DNA from: Serratia liquefaciens
GTDB taxonomy: Bacteria; Pseudomonadota; Gammaproteobacteria; Enterobacterales; Enterobacteriaceae
DNA length: 64,000 nt
Assembly (NCBI RefSeq): GCF_027594825.1
Contig: NZ_CP088930.1
Span: 4,029,019 to 4,093,018 of the forward strand
Direction: 5' to 3'
Each line of letters opens with the position of its first letter. Positions within the stretch are counted from its first letter, which is position 1. The notes beneath the pieces are model-generated. The model was given only the letters and a program-made list of their open reading frames with translations, had not been told where the DNA came from and searched no databases. The translations under genes were made by a program, and so were the position numbers. Shown in pieces: positions 18,031 through 27,148 of the stretch.

Positions 18031-21000
18031 GTCAACACGGCGTCAGTGGTTAAAAGGCGGGCTGGCCCTGGGCGGGTTGACGCTGTTCGGCGCCAGCTAC
18101 AGCGAGATGGTGCAGAAGGTGTTTACCGGGCTGCGCGACGGCAGCAGCGGCAAATTGACGCTGGACAGGATCAGCGCCAACGCCTTGCCGACCGAAGGGC
18201 GTCGACACCCCGATGGCTGGCAGGCCAACCCGCAGCAGGCGGTATCGATGACCCAGTGTTTTGGCTGTTGGACGCTTTGCGGGGTGCGGGTCAGGGTCGA
18301 TCGCGAAAATCATCAGGTAGTGCGGGTGGCGGGCAACCCTTATCATCCGCTGTCCCACGATCGCCACTTTCCCTATGCTTTACCGGTGAGCGACGCGCTC
18401 AACCGCCTGGGAGGCGATGAAGGTCTTGAACAACGCTCGACGGCCTGCGCCAGGGGCGCGACCTTGCTGGAGGGGTTAACCAGCCCTTATCGGGTGCTGG
18501 AACCGATGAAGCGGGTGGGGCCGCGCGGCAGCGGGCAGTGGCAGCGCATCAGTTTCGAGCAGTTGATTGAGGAAGTGGTGGAGGGCGGCGATCTGTTTGG
18601 CGAGGGACCGGTCGAGGGGCTGCGGGCTATCCGCGATCTCGACACGCCGCTCGATCCGGAACAGCCTTCGCTGGGGCCCAAGGCCAATCAACTGTTGGTC
18701 ACCAACGCCGGTGATGAAGGCCGGGACGCGTTCATCAAGCGTTTTGCGCAAAACGCCTTTGGGACACGTAATTTCGGTCACCATGGCGCCTATTGTGGAT
18801 TGGCCTATCGCGCGGGTTCCGGGGCTTTAATGGGCGATCTGGAAACCAATGCCCACGTTAAACCGGATTGGGATAATTTGCGCTTTGGGCTGTTTCTCGG
18901 CACTTCACCGGCGCAGTCCGGTAACCCGTTCAAGCGCCAGGGGCGCCAGTTGGCCAATGCCCGCATACGCGACGAGTTTCGTTACGTGGTAGTGGCTCCG
19001 GCATTGCCCTTGACCACCACCCTGGCCAACGATCACAACCGTTGGGTGCCGGTGTTGCCCGGTACAGACTCTGCGTTGGTCATGGGCATGATCCGCTGGA
19101 TTATCGAGCAGGAACGTTATAACGCAGACTATCTGGCGTTGCCAGGTGAGGTGGCAATGCAGGCCGCCGGTGAAAAAAGCTGGACCAATGCCACGCATCT
19201 GGTAGTCACCGATGAAGATCACCCCTTGTGTGGGCAGTTTTTGCGCCAGATACATCTGGACGGCAGCACGCCCGGAGAGGCAGAAAGTTCGCCTTTGGTA
19301 TGGGATGAGCTGCGGGGTGAACCGGTAGCGGCCAACCAGGCGCTGCAAGGGCCGTTGCGGGTGGATCAGCCATTGCGGTTGGCCGACGGCTCGCAGGTTC
19401 GGGTGCGTTCGAGCTTCCTGTGCCTGCAACAAGCGGCTGAGCGATTTACGCTGGATGAATACAGCGCGCGCTGCGGCGTCAGCGCCGAGACCATTGCCGC
19501 ATTGGCCAAAGAGTTTACCTCTTACCAACGGCAAGCCGCGGTGATTGCCCACGGCGGCATGATGAGCGGCAACGGTTTTTATAACAGCTGGGCGGTGATG
19601 ATGCTCAATGCGCTGATCGGTAACCTGAACCTTAAGGGCGGCGTTTCAGTGGGCGGCGGCAAGTTCAAAGAGTTTGCCGACGGGCCGCGCTATAACCTGA
19701 AGACGTTTCCCGGCATGGTGAAACCGAAAGGGTTGGTGCTGTCGCGCAGCAAACAGGCGTATGAACAATCCGACGAATATCGCCGCAAGCTCGAGCAAGG
19801 GGAAAAACCTTACCCGGCGCGCGGGCCCTGGTACCCGTTCGTCGCGGGCCAGTTCACCGAGCAACTGGCGCCGGCGCTGATGGGATATCCCTACTCGCTA
19901 AAAGCCTGGATCAGCCATATGGGCAACCCGCTGTATGGCGTGGCCGGTCTGCGTGAGGTGGTTGAACGTCGGCTGAAGGATCCGCGACAGCTGCCTTTGT
20001 TCATTGCGGTCGATGCCTTTATTAACGAAACCAGCGCGTTGGCGGACTATATCGTGCCGGATACGCATAACTTCGAGAGCTGGGGTTTTACCGCCCCCTG
20101 GTCCGGTGTGATGGTGCGGGCAAGCACCGCGCGTTGGCCGGTGGTTCCGGCACGTACGGCGAAAACGGCCGATGGGCAGCCGGTGGCGCTGGAGAGCTTT
20201 GTCATTGCGCTGTCTAAAGCTATGGGGTTACCGGGCTTTGGCGACGGCGCATTGCAGGATCCGCAGGGTAACCGCTTCGGGCTGCACAATGCCGAAGATT
20301 ATTATCTGCGGGCGGCGGCCAACGTGGCCTTTGCCGGTGAGCCGCTGCCCGAGGCGACGGAAAGCGAGCTGCGATTGACCGGGGTCGATCGCCTGAAACC
20401 GGCGCTGGGCAGCGTGTTGAAAGCGGATGAGCGACTGCGCGTGGGCTATCTGCTGGCGCGCGGTGGGCGTTTTGCGCCTTATGAACAGGCCTGGCGTGGC
20501 GATGAAACCGGCCCGCAATGGAAAAAGGGGCTGAATATCTGGAATGAAGAGGTGGCTCGCCACCGCCATGCGATGACGGGAGAGCGCTATAGCGGCTGTC
20601 CTACCTATTATCCGCCGCGTTTTGCCGATGGCTCCGATGTCGGGGATCACTATCCGCCAGAGGCATGGCCGTTCCGTTTGATGTCGTTCAAATCGCATCT
20701 GATGAGCAGCGCTACGGCGCCGATCGATCGCTTGCGTGCGGTGAAACCGGTCAATCTGGTGGCGCTGAATCCGGCCGATGCGCAACGCTATGCGCTGCGG
20801 CATGGCGATCTGGTCAGGTTGCAGACCCCAGGGGGCAGCGTCGAAGCCCAGATCAGCCTGCTGGACGGCGTGATGCCCGGCGTTATTGCTATTGAGCATG
20901 GTTATGGCCATCGCGAGATGGGTGCGCGGACACACACGCTGGATGGTCAACCGTTGCCCGCGGACGTGCGCATTGCCGCCGGCATTAATCTCAACGACCT

Positions 21001-21106
21001 CGGCTTGCCCGATCCGACCCGCGAAATCAGCAATAGCTGGCTGGATTGGGTCAGCGGCGCGGCGGTGCGCCAGGGGTTACCGGCAAGGCTGCAGCGTTTG
21101 AGCTAA
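18023..21106 (+). CDS. ttrA: Tetrathionate reductase catalytic subunit TtrA
   Basis: TtrA is a periplasmic molybdopterin (bis-MGD) oxidoreductase that reduces tetrathionate to thiosulfate during anaerobic respiration. The 1027-residue precursor begins with a Tat signal (STRRQWLKGG, residues 4-13). The [4Fe-4S] ligands are Cys79, Cys82, Cys86 and Cys142, and HGAYCG (Cys258) is a candidate molybdenum ligand. The molybdopterin dinucleotide-binding domain lies at the C-terminus. Length and order match Salmonella TtrA. It overlaps ttrC by 8 bp, consistent with one ttrBCA operon. Confidence 0.95.
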   Translation: MAKSTRRQWLKGGLALGGLTLFGASYSEMVQKVFTGLRDGSSGKLTLDRISANALPTEGRRHPDGWQANPQQAVSMTQCFGCWTLCGVRVRVDRENHQVVRVAGNPYHPLSHDRHFPYALPVSDALNRLGGDEGLEQRSTACARGATLLEGLTSPYRVLEPMKRVGPRGSGQWQRISFEQLIEEVVEGGDLFGEGPVEGLRAIRDLDTPLDPEQPSLGPKANQLLVTNAGDEGRDAFIKRFAQNAFGTRNFGHHGAYCGLAYRAGSGALMGDLETNAHVKPDWDNLRFGLFLGTSPAQSGNPFKRQGRQLANARIRDEFRYVVVAPALPLTTTLANDHNRWVPVLPGTDSALVMGMIRWIIEQERYNADYLALPGEVAMQAAGEKSWTNATHLVVTDEDHPLCGQFLRQIHLDGSTPGEAESSPLVWDELRGEPVAANQALQGPLRVDQPLRLADGSQVRVRSSFLCLQQAAERFTLDEYSARCGVSAETIAALAKEFTSYQRQAAVIAHGGMMSGNGFYNSWAVMMLNALIGNLNLKGGVSVGGGKFKEFADGPRYNLKTFPGMVKPKGLVLSRSKQAYEQSDEYRRKLEQGEKPYPARGPWYPFVAGQFTEQLAPALMGYPYSLKAWISHMGNPLYGVAGLREVVERRLKDPRQLPLFIAVDAFINETSALADYIVPDTHNFESWGFTAPWSGVMVRASTARWPVVPARTAKTADGQPVALESFVIALSKAMGLPGFGDGALQDPQGNRFGLHNAEDYYLRAAANVAFAGEPLPEATESELRLTGVDRLKPALGSVLKADERLRVGYLLARGGRFAPYEQAWRGDETGPQWKKGLNIWNEEVARHRHAMTGERYSGCPTYYPPRFADGSDVGDHYPPEAWPFRLMSFKSHLMSSATAPIDRLRAVKPVNLVALNPADAQRYALRHGDLVRLQTPGGSVEAQISLLDGVMPGVIAIEHGYGHREMGARTHTLDGQPLPADVRIAAGINLNDLGLPDPTREISNSWLDWVSGAAVRQGLPARLQRLS

Positions 21107-21108
21107 GT

Positions 21109-21143
21109 GGTGGCCCACTCTCGGCCAAGATCGGGAGTGGGCA
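21109..21143. terminator. Hairpin between convergent ttrA and yajI
   Basis: A stem gcccactc / gagtgggc lies just after the ttrA stop and before the end of the opposing yajI. There is no long T tract, so it is a weak terminator candidate. Confidence 0.55.
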
Positions 21144-21151
21144 TTCAAAGA

Positions 21152-21706
21152 TTAGTGCTGAGGGACGGCCGCCGTAGTGGGCTCTACGCTGTGCAACCGG
21201 ACATAGCCCAATTGCTCTGGCGTCAGGCCGCTGAAACGCAGCTCAAAGCTGTATTCTGTTTTGGGCAGCAGCGAGTCCGGAGTGGCGATCGGTTGTGAAA
21301 GTGCATCTGCCGTCAGCGGTTTGCCGGTGACCGCATCCAGTTGGCCCCATTCCACTACTGCCTTGAACGCAGGCAAGGAAGCTTGTGACAGGGTGCGAAC
21401 GTGCAACAAGGCCTGGGCACCGTTAGCCTCGGTTTTTACGTGGCTAAGCGATACGCTCAGTTCGCCGAGGTTGCTGTGCAGACGGGCCGCATTGTTGGCC
21501 GCCGGTATCAGATAGACGCCGCTGGTGGAGTTCTGATTCAGCTGGTTTTGCTGTTCCAGCGCCGTGGCCTGGTTGGTCAGTATGGTGAGTTTCTGATTCA
21601 GTTCAACCACCTGATTACGCAGCTTCGGCACCTCACGAGTTGGTGCGCAACCTGCCAGCAGAACCAGTGCGCTGAGCAGGAAAATCTTGGGGTAACGGAT
21701 TGTCAT
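21152..21706 (-). CDS. yajI: YajI family lipoprotein (DUF3251)
   Basis: This is a predicted envelope lipoprotein of unknown role. The 184-residue product has a type II signal peptide ending LLAGC (Cys at about 20), a short coiled-coil-like heptad region rich in Q and N (about 28-60), and a C-terminal beta domain containing FKAVVEWGQLD and LTPEQLGYVRLHS. The same motifs occur in E. coli YajI, which also precedes nrdR. It is the first core gene after the ttr insertion. Confidence 0.8.
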   Translation of the reverse strand: MTIRYPKIFLLSALVLLAGCAPTREVPKLRNQVVELNQKLTILTNQATALEQQNQLNQNSTSGVYLIPAANNAARLHSNLGELSVSLSHVKTEANGAQALLHVRTLSQASLPAFKAVVEWGQLDAVTGKPLTADALSQPIATPDSLLPKTEYSFELRFSGLTPEQLGYVRLHSVEPTTAAVPQH

Positions 21707-21892
21707 GGCGGGTATTTCCTATTCAACATCTCCTGATATCAGCTTAGCCCGCCTGGTGGGGAAAGTCATGTTCACCGGCCTTTGGGCCGTCATTTCGAAG
21801 AGGGGCTCGCAACAAATAACCGGCGGCCTTTGTTGTGACCGCACTTCGGGGTAAACTGTTCTTAACTATGAAAACGTTTATCAGGACGTGTT

Positions 21893-22342
21893 ATGCATTG
21901 CCCTTTCTGCGCCGCCGTTGATACCAAAGTCATTGATTCCCGCCTGGTGGGCGATGGTTCGCAGGTGCGCCGTCGCCGCCAATGTTTGGTTTGTAATGAA
22001 CGTTTCACCACCTTTGAAGTGGCTGAACTGGTGATGCCGCGGGTGATAAAAAGCGATGAAGTTCGTGAGCCCTTCAACGAGGACAAACTGCGTCGCGGCA
22101 TGCTGAAAGCATTGGAAAAGCGCCCGGTCAGCTCCGACGACGTTGAAAATGCGATCAACCACATTAAATCCCAACTGCGCGCCACCGGCGAGCGTGAAGT
22201 GCCGACCAAGCTGGTGGGCAATCTGGTGATGGATGCGCTGAAAAAGTTGGATAAGGTGGCCTATATTCGCTTTGCTTCGGTTTATCGCAGCTTTGAAGAT
22301 ATCCGCGAATTCGGCGAAGAGATCGCCCGTCTGCAGGACTAA
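21893..22342 (+). CDS. nrdR: Transcriptional repressor NrdR
   Basis: NrdR is a zinc-ribbon ATP-cone protein that represses ribonucleotide reductase operons in response to nucleotides. The 149 residues equal the E. coli protein. Zinc ligands are Cys3, Cys6, Cys31 and Cys34, followed by the basic RRRR segment. The ATP-cone spans about residues 45-140 ([18 protein letters not shown]...). ribD starts 11 bp downstream, so the two are probably co-transcribed. Confidence 0.96.
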   Translation: MHCPFCAAVDTKVIDSRLVGDGSQVRRRRQCLVCNERFTTFEVAELVMPRVIKSDEVREPFNEDKLRRGMLKALEKRPVSSDDVENAINHIKSQLRATGEREVPTKLVGNLVMDALKKLDKVAYIRFASVYRSFEDIREFGEEIARLQD

Positions 22343-22353
22343 GGGAGCTTTTG

Positions 22354-23463
22354 ATGCATAACGACGAATTGTATATGGCACGCGCCTTCGAGCTGGCGCG
22401 GCTGGGGCGTTTTACCACCGCACCTAACCCTAACGTCGGCTGCGTGATTGTGCGTGATGGCGAAATCGTCGGTGAAGGCTATCATTTGCGCGCCGGTGAA
22501 CCCCATGCGGAAGTGCATGCCTTGCGCATGGCGGGTGAAAAAGCCCGTGGCGCTACCGCCTACGTTACGCTGGAACCCTGTAGCCACCACGGCCGCACGC
22601 CGCCCTGTGCCGATGCATTGGTCGCCGCCGGTGTCACCCGCGTGGTCGCGGCGATGCAGGATCCTAATCCGCAGGTCGCCGGTCGCGGGTTGTATAAGCT
22701 GCAGCAGGCCGGTGTGGACGTGCGTCACGGCGTGATGCTGGCCGAGGCCGAGGCGGTGAATCTGGGCTTTCTCAAGCGGATGCGCACCGGTTTCCCTTAT
22801 GTACAACTGAAGCTGGGCGCCTCGCTGGATGGCCGCACGGCGATGGCCTCTGGTGAGAGCCAATGGATCACCTCTGCGCAGGCACGTCAGGATGTGCAGC
22901 GCCTGCGGGCAGAAAGCGCCGCCATTCTCAGCACCAGCGCTACGGTGTTGGCTGATGATCCGTCCCTGACGGTGCGTTGGGATGAGCTGGACGCCGTAAC
23001 TCAAAGCATTTATCCGCGTGAAAATCTGCGCCAGCCATTGCGTATTATCCTCGACAGCCAAAATCGCGTTACGCCTCAGCATCGGGTGGTGAATCAGCCG
23101 GGTGCAACCTGGTTGGCGCGCCTGCAGGCGGACGCTCAAACCTGGCCGCAAGAGGTCGAGCAACTGACGTTTCCGGCGCACGGCGGCGGAGTCGATCTGG
23201 TGGTGATGATGATGCAACTGGCGAAACGTCAGGTGAACTCCCTCTGGGTCGAGGCCGGCGCGCAGCTTGCCGGTGCCTTGTTGCAGGCGGGGCTGGTCGA
23301 TGAGCTCATTTTGTACATCGCGCCAAAACTGTTGGGCGATAATGGCCGCGGTCTGTGTCAACTGCCGGGCCTTGAGCGTCTGGCCGATGCGCCGGAGTTT
23401 GTTTTCAGCGAAGTACGGCAAATTGGCCCCGATTTGCGCCTGCGCCTGAAGGCAAAATACTGA
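22354..23463 (+). CDS. ribD: Bifunctional riboflavin biosynthesis deaminase/reductase RibD
   Basis: RibD deaminates the pyrimidine product of GTP cyclohydrolase II and then reduces its ribose side chain. The 369-residue protein has an N-terminal zinc deaminase domain with PHAEVHAL and EPCSHHGRTPPC. The C-terminal reductase domain starts around KLGASLDGRTAM and includes WVEAGAQLAGALL. The ATG at 22354 is preferred over the TTG one codon earlier; GGGAG precedes it. No FMN riboswitch is visible upstream. Confidence 0.96.
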   Translation: MHNDELYMARAFELARLGRFTTAPNPNVGCVIVRDGEIVGEGYHLRAGEPHAEVHALRMAGEKARGATAYVTLEPCSHHGRTPPCADALVAAGVTRVVAAMQDPNPQVAGRGLYKLQQAGVDVRHGVMLAEAEAVNLGFLKRMRTGFPYVQLKLGASLDGRTAMASGESQWITSAQARQDVQRLRAESAAILSTSATVLADDPSLTVRWDELDAVTQSIYPRENLRQPLRIILDSQNRVTPQHRVVNQPGATWLARLQADAQTWPQEVEQLTFPAHGGGVDLVVMMMQLAKRQVNSLWVEAGAQLAGALLQAGLVDELILYIAPKLLGDNGRGLCQLPGLERLADAPEFVFSEVRQIGPDLRLRLKAKY

Positions 23464-23582
23464 ATTTAATGCCCGCGAACCGGGGCGGTCAGCGTTTTAC
23501 AAAACCGCCCGCGCAGGCAGATAAAGAATGTGATAGAATCCGCCCCCCTGCGGGGTATTGAACCCATTTTTAAGGAAAGCCC

Positions 23583-24053
23583 ATGAAAGTTATCGAAGGT
23601 GTTGTTGCTACTCCAAATGCCCGTGTGGCGATCGCAATTGCACGTTTTAACAATTTCATCAACGACAGCCTGCTGCAAGGTGCTATCGATGCACTCAAGC
23701 GTATTGGCCAGGTTGCTGACGACAACATCACCGTTGTCTGGGTCCCGGGCGCTTACGAGCTGCCGCTGACTGCTCGCGTGCTGGCTAACACCGGCAAATA
23801 CGATGCGGTTATTGCACTGGGCACCGTTATCCGTGGGGGCACCGCGCACTTCGAATATGTCGCGGGCGAAGCCAGCTCCGGCCTGGGCAGTGTTTCTCTG
23901 AACACTGAAATCCCGGTTGCCTTTGGCGTGCTGACGACCGAGAGCATCGAACAGGCTATCGAACGTGCCGGCACCAAAGCGGGCAACAAGGGCGCTGAAG
24001 CTGCTCTGACCGCACTTGAAATGATTAATGTTATCAAAACTATTAAAGCCTGA
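23583..24053 (+). CDS. ribE: 6,7-dimethyl-8-ribityllumazine synthase RibE (RibH)
   Basis: Lumazine synthase condenses the RibD pathway product with a four-carbon phosphate to make the riboflavin precursor. It usually assembles into icosahedral shells. The 156-residue protein shows [33 protein letters not shown] and the C-terminal [21 protein letters not shown] precedes the ATG. The 119-bp gap from ribD holds a GC-rich inverted repeat and a possible -10 TAGAAT, so it may have its own promoter. nusB follows after 20 bp. Confidence 0.96.
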   Translation: MKVIEGVVATPNARVAIAIARFNNFINDSLLQGAIDALKRIGQVADDNITVVWVPGAYELPLTARVLANTGKYDAVIALGTVIRGGTAHFEYVAGEASSGLGSVSLNTEIPVAFGVLTTESIEQAIERAGTKAGNKGAEAALTALEMINVIKTIKA

Positions 24054-24073
24054 ATTTAGTTAAGGGGAATTCC

Positions 24074-24490
24074 GTGAAACCTGCTGCTCGTCGCCGCGCT
24101 CGTGAGTGCGCTGTTCAAGCGCTTTACTCTTGGCAGTTGTCTAAAAATGACATTGCCGATGTTGAACACCAGTTCCTGACGGAGCAAGATGTCAAAGATG
24201 TGGACATCGCCTATTTTCGGGAGCTGCTGTCCGGCGTGGCGGTGAATGCAGGTCTGCTGGATGGCCTGATGGCACCTTACCTGTCGCGCCAGCTCGAAGA
24301 GCTGGGCCAGGTGGAAAGAGCCGTCCTGCGCATTGCGCTGTTTGAGCTGAAAATGCGTGAGGACGTGCCGTACAAGGTGGCTATCAATGAAGCGATCGAG
24401 CTGGCGAAAACCTTCGGCGCTGAAGACAGCCACAAGTTTGTGAATGGCGTGCTGGACAAAGCAGCACCAAGCATTCGCAAGAAAAAATAA
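24074..24490 (+). CDS. nusB: Transcription antitermination factor NusB
   Basis: NusB binds boxA RNA with ribosomal protein S10 and takes part in rRNA antitermination. The 138-residue all-helical protein starts at GTG 24074 with the conserved [20 protein letters not shown] and ends with [25 protein letters not shown] lies upstream. E. coli NusB is 139 residues, and the ribE-nusB-thiL order is the same. Confidence 0.97.
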   Translation: MKPAARRRARECAVQALYSWQLSKNDIADVEHQFLTEQDVKDVDIAYFRELLSGVAVNAGLLDGLMAPYLSRQLEELGQVERAVLRIALFELKMREDVPYKVAINEAIELAKTFGAEDSHKFVNGVLDKAAPSIRKKK

Positions 24491-24492
24491 AA

Positions 24493-24525
24493 AATTAAGG
24501 CCGGTATCCCCGGCCTTAATTTCTT
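24493..24525 (+). terminator. Terminator hairpin between nusB and thiL
   Basis: A perfect 12-bp stem aattaaggccgg / ccggccttaatt has a 5-base loop and a following ttctt. The hairpin ends about 20 bp before the thiL start, so it must be read through, or thiL needs another promoter. Confidence 0.7.
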
Positions 24526-24542
24526 CTATTGGAACATCGACC

Positions 24543-25526
24543 ATGGCATGTGGCGAATTTGACCTCATTGCCCGCTATTTTGACCGGTTTAAGAGTCTGC
24601 GCCGGGACGTACAGTTGGGCATTGGAGATGACTGCGCACTCCTGACAGTGGCAGAAAAACAGCTTTTGGCCGTCAGTACCGACACCCTGGTTTCGGGCGT
24701 TCACTTCCTGCCGGACATCGATCCGGCCGATCTCGGCTACAAAGCGTTGGCAGTTAACCTGAGCGATCTGGCGGCTATGGGCGCGGATCCAGCCTGGCTT
24801 TCATTGGCATTAACCCTGCCGGAAGTGAATGAGCCCTGGTTGAAGGCGTTCAGCGACAGTCTGTTCGAACAACTCAATTATTACGGCATGCAGTTGATTG
24901 GCGGCGACACCACGCGCGGCCCATTGAGCATGACGCTGACGATCCACGGTCTGATCCCGGCCGGCCGGGCGTTGACCCGTGGCGGCGCACGTATTGGCGA
25001 TTGGATCTACACCACAGGGACGCTGGGTGACAGCGCTGCCGGGTTGGCTATCGTGCAGGATCGTCTGCAGGTGGCGGACGCCGACGCCCGCGATTACCTG
25101 GTTGGGCGCCATCTGCGGCCACAGCCGCGAGTGCTGCAAGGGCAGGCGCTGCGCGATCTGGCCAGCTCGGCGATTGATATTTCGGACGGTCTGATTTCCG
25201 ATCTGAAACACGTGCTGAAAGCTTCCGAGTGCGGTGCGCGCATCAATTTGGATGAGCTGCCGCTGTCGCAGGCGCTAAGCAGCCATACCGATGCTGAACA
25301 GGCGTTGCGCTGGGCGTTGACCGGCGGAGAGGATTACGAGCTGTGCTTCACCGTACCGGAGATCAATCGCGGTGCGTTGGAAGTGGCGCTGAGCCATTTG
25401 GGGGCGGATTACACCTGTATTGGTCAGATTGGCCCGCTTTCGGAAGGCATCAAGTTCTATCGCAACGATGAAGCGGTGGAGCTGCCGTGGCACGGTTTCG
25501 ATCATTTCAGCGAAGGGCAGGCGTAA
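24543..25526 (+). CDS. thiL: Thiamine-monophosphate kinase ThiL
   Basis: ThiL phosphorylates thiamine monophosphate to the active diphosphate. The 327-residue protein carries the PurM-like motifs [38 protein letters not shown] and [10 protein letters not shown], with GGEDYEL near the C-terminus. The start at 24543 gives [13 protein letters not shown], like E. coli ThiL (325 residues); the earlier in-frame codon lies inside nusB. pgpA follows one base after the stop. Confidence 0.96.
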   Translation: MACGEFDLIARYFDRFKSLRRDVQLGIGDDCALLTVAEKQLLAVSTDTLVSGVHFLPDIDPADLGYKALAVNLSDLAAMGADPAWLSLALTLPEVNEPWLKAFSDSLFEQLNYYGMQLIGGDTTRGPLSMTLTIHGLIPAGRALTRGGARIGDWIYTTGTLGDSAAGLAIVQDRLQVADADARDYLVGRHLRPQPRVLQGQALRDLASSAIDISDGLISDLKHVLKASECGARINLDELPLSQALSSHTDAEQALRWALTGGEDYELCFTVPEINRGALEVALSHLGADYTCIGQIGPLSEGIKFYRNDEAVELPWHGFDHFSEGQA

Positions 25527-25527
25527 C

Positions 25528-26022
25528 ATGGATGAAGCAACACGTCGCTTGCGGATGAGCAATCCGTGGCACCTGTTGGCAACCGGCTTCGGCAGCGGTT
25601 TGTCACCGGTGGTGCCAGGCACCATGGGGTCGCTGGCGGCGATCCCGTTCTGGTTATTGTTGATCCAACTGCCATGGCAACTCTATTCGCTGCTGGTGAT
25701 GTTCAGCATCTGTATCGGCGTTTATCTGTGCCACCAGACGGCCAAAGATATGAAGGTCCATGACCACGGCAGCATCGTCTGGGACGAGTTCGTCGGAATG
25801 TGGATCACGCTGATGGCACTGCCGGTCAATGACTGGCAGTGGGTTGCCGCGGGCTTTGTGATTTTCCGCATTCTCGATATGTGGAAGCCGTGGCCGATTC
25901 GTTGGTTCGATCGCAACGTGCACGGCGGCATGGGGATCATGATCGACGACATCGTCGCCGGGGTGATTTCTGCCGGTATCATCTATCTGATTGGTCATCA
26001 TTGGCCTGTCGGACTGTTCTGA
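25528..26022 (+). CDS. pgpA: Phosphatidylglycerophosphatase A
   Basis: PgpA dephosphorylates phosphatidylglycerophosphate in the inner membrane to make phosphatidylglycerol. The 164-residue protein contains the family motif SNPWHLLATGFGSG and the metal-binding HDHGSIVWDEFVGMW. Several hydrophobic segments follow, with FDRNVHGGMGIMIDD near the end. Translation starts one base past thiL, so the genes are coupled. Confidence 0.95.
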   Translation: MDEATRRLRMSNPWHLLATGFGSGLSPVVPGTMGSLAAIPFWLLLIQLPWQLYSLLVMFSICIGVYLCHQTAKDMKVHDHGSIVWDEFVGMWITLMALPVNDWQWVAAGFVIFRILDMWKPWPIRWFDRNVHGGMGIMIDDIVAGVISAGIIYLIGHHWPVGLF

Positions 26023-26027
26023 TGACG

Positions 26028-26051
26028 AGGGCGCAGTAGTTACTGCGCCCT
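26028..26051. terminator. Hairpin between convergent pgpA and yajO
   Basis: A perfect 11-bp stem agggcgcagta / tactgcgccct with a 2-base centre sits between the two stop codons. It could serve both strands. Confidence 0.7.
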
Positions 26052-26065
26052 TAAAGCTCACTGCG

Positions 26066-27040
26066 TTATTCAAATCCTGTCACATGATGCGGCACATAAG
26101 CCGTTTCCAGTTCGGCTACCTCGGCCTGCGTTAGCTCAAGATCGACGGCGGCAATAGCCTCTTCCAGATGTTCATGTCGTGACGCACCGATGATTGGCGC
26201 GCTGACGACCGGCTTGCTCAATAGCCAGGCCAGGGCAACTTGCGCTCGCGATACGCCACGTTCTTGCGCAATGCTTGCCACGCGCTCGGCGATGATGGCG
26301 TCGATGCCTTCGGTTTCATCGTACAAGTTTTTGCCGACCTGATCGGACACCAGCCGCGCGGTGGTTTCACCCCATGGGCGGGTCAAACGCCCACGCGCCA
26401 GCGGGCTCCAGGGCAGCACCGCGATACCCTCGGCGGCGCACAGCGGCAGCATCTCCCGCTCTTCTTCCCGCTGGATCAGGTTGTACTGGTCCTGCATGCT
26501 GACGAAACGCGTCCAACCGTGCAGATCGGCGGTATAAAGTGCTTTGGCGAACTGCCAGGCATACATCGACGATGCGCCGATATAACGCGCCTTGCCGGCT
26601 TTCACCACGTCATGCAGCGCTTCCAGCGTTTCTTCCAGCGGCGTTTCATAGTCCCAGCGGTGGATCTGCAACAGATCAACGTAGTCGGTGCCCAGGCGTT
26701 GCAAGCTATCGTCGATGGACTGCATGATTTTAGCGCGCGACAGCCCAGCCTGCAGATTGCTCATAGGGAAATAGACTTTGGTGGCGAGCACCACTTCGTC
26801 ACGGCGAGCGTAATCGCGCAGCGCCCGACCGACGATCTCTTCGCTGCTGCCATCTGAGTAACTGTTGGCGGTATCGAAGAAGTTGATGCCGGCATCCAGT
26901 GCCTGTTTCAGCAGCGGGCGGCTGCTTTCTTCCGGCAGTGTCCAGGCATGGTTGCCACGGTCGGGTTCACCGTAGGTCATGCAGCCGAGGCAGATGCGGG
27001 AAACGTTCAGGTCGGTATTGCCCAGTTTCAGATACTTCAT
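26066..27040 (-). CDS. yajO: Aldo/keto reductase YajO
   Basis: This is an NADPH-dependent aldo/keto reductase; the E. coli homologue has been linked to a thiamine-related step but its physiological substrate is uncertain. The 324 residues (the E. coli length) include the catalytic Asp/Tyr/Lys/His set in FDTANSYSDG, ATKVYFP and LLQIHRWD, and the cofactor motif APIIGASRHEHLEEA. GGAGG precedes the ATG. It lies downstream of dxs but beyond a terminator-like hairpin. Confidence 0.92.
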   Translation of the reverse strand: MKYLKLGNTDLNVSRICLGCMTYGEPDRGNHAWTLPEESSRPLLKQALDAGINFFDTANSYSDGSSEEIVGRALRDYARRDEVVLATKVYFPMSNLQAGLSRAKIMQSIDDSLQRLGTDYVDLLQIHRWDYETPLEETLEALHDVVKAGKARYIGASSMYAWQFAKALYTADLHGWTRFVSMQDQYNLIQREEEREMLPLCAAEGIAVLPWSPLARGRLTRPWGETTARLVSDQVGKNLYDETEGIDAIIAERVASIAQERGVSRAQVALAWLLSKPVVSAPIIGASRHEHLEEAIAAVDLELTQAEVAELETAYVPHHVTGFE

Positions 27041-27101
27041 GCTTTCCTCCCGGTGTCAGCACAGAACTTTAACTGTAGCGGGTTTTCGGGCGACGCAAAT
27101 G

Positions 27102-27128
27102 AAAACGCCCCCGCAATGCGGAGGCGTC
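27102..27128 (-). terminator. Terminator after dxs
   Basis: On the minus strand a hairpin acgcctccgc / gcgggggcgt (one mismatch) is followed by TTTTCATTT. It separates the xseB-ispA-dxs group from yajO. Confidence 0.6.
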
Positions 27129-27148
27129 GGTCAAATCAGGCGGGGAAA

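Noticed and set aside
22339..23421. 360-codon ORF opposite ribD
   Set aside because: It is antisense to ribD, with no recognisable domain, start signal or promoter.
23464..23582. FMN riboswitch in the ribD-ribE spacer
   Set aside because: The spacer is too short and lacks the RFN core; it holds only a GC-rich inverted repeat.
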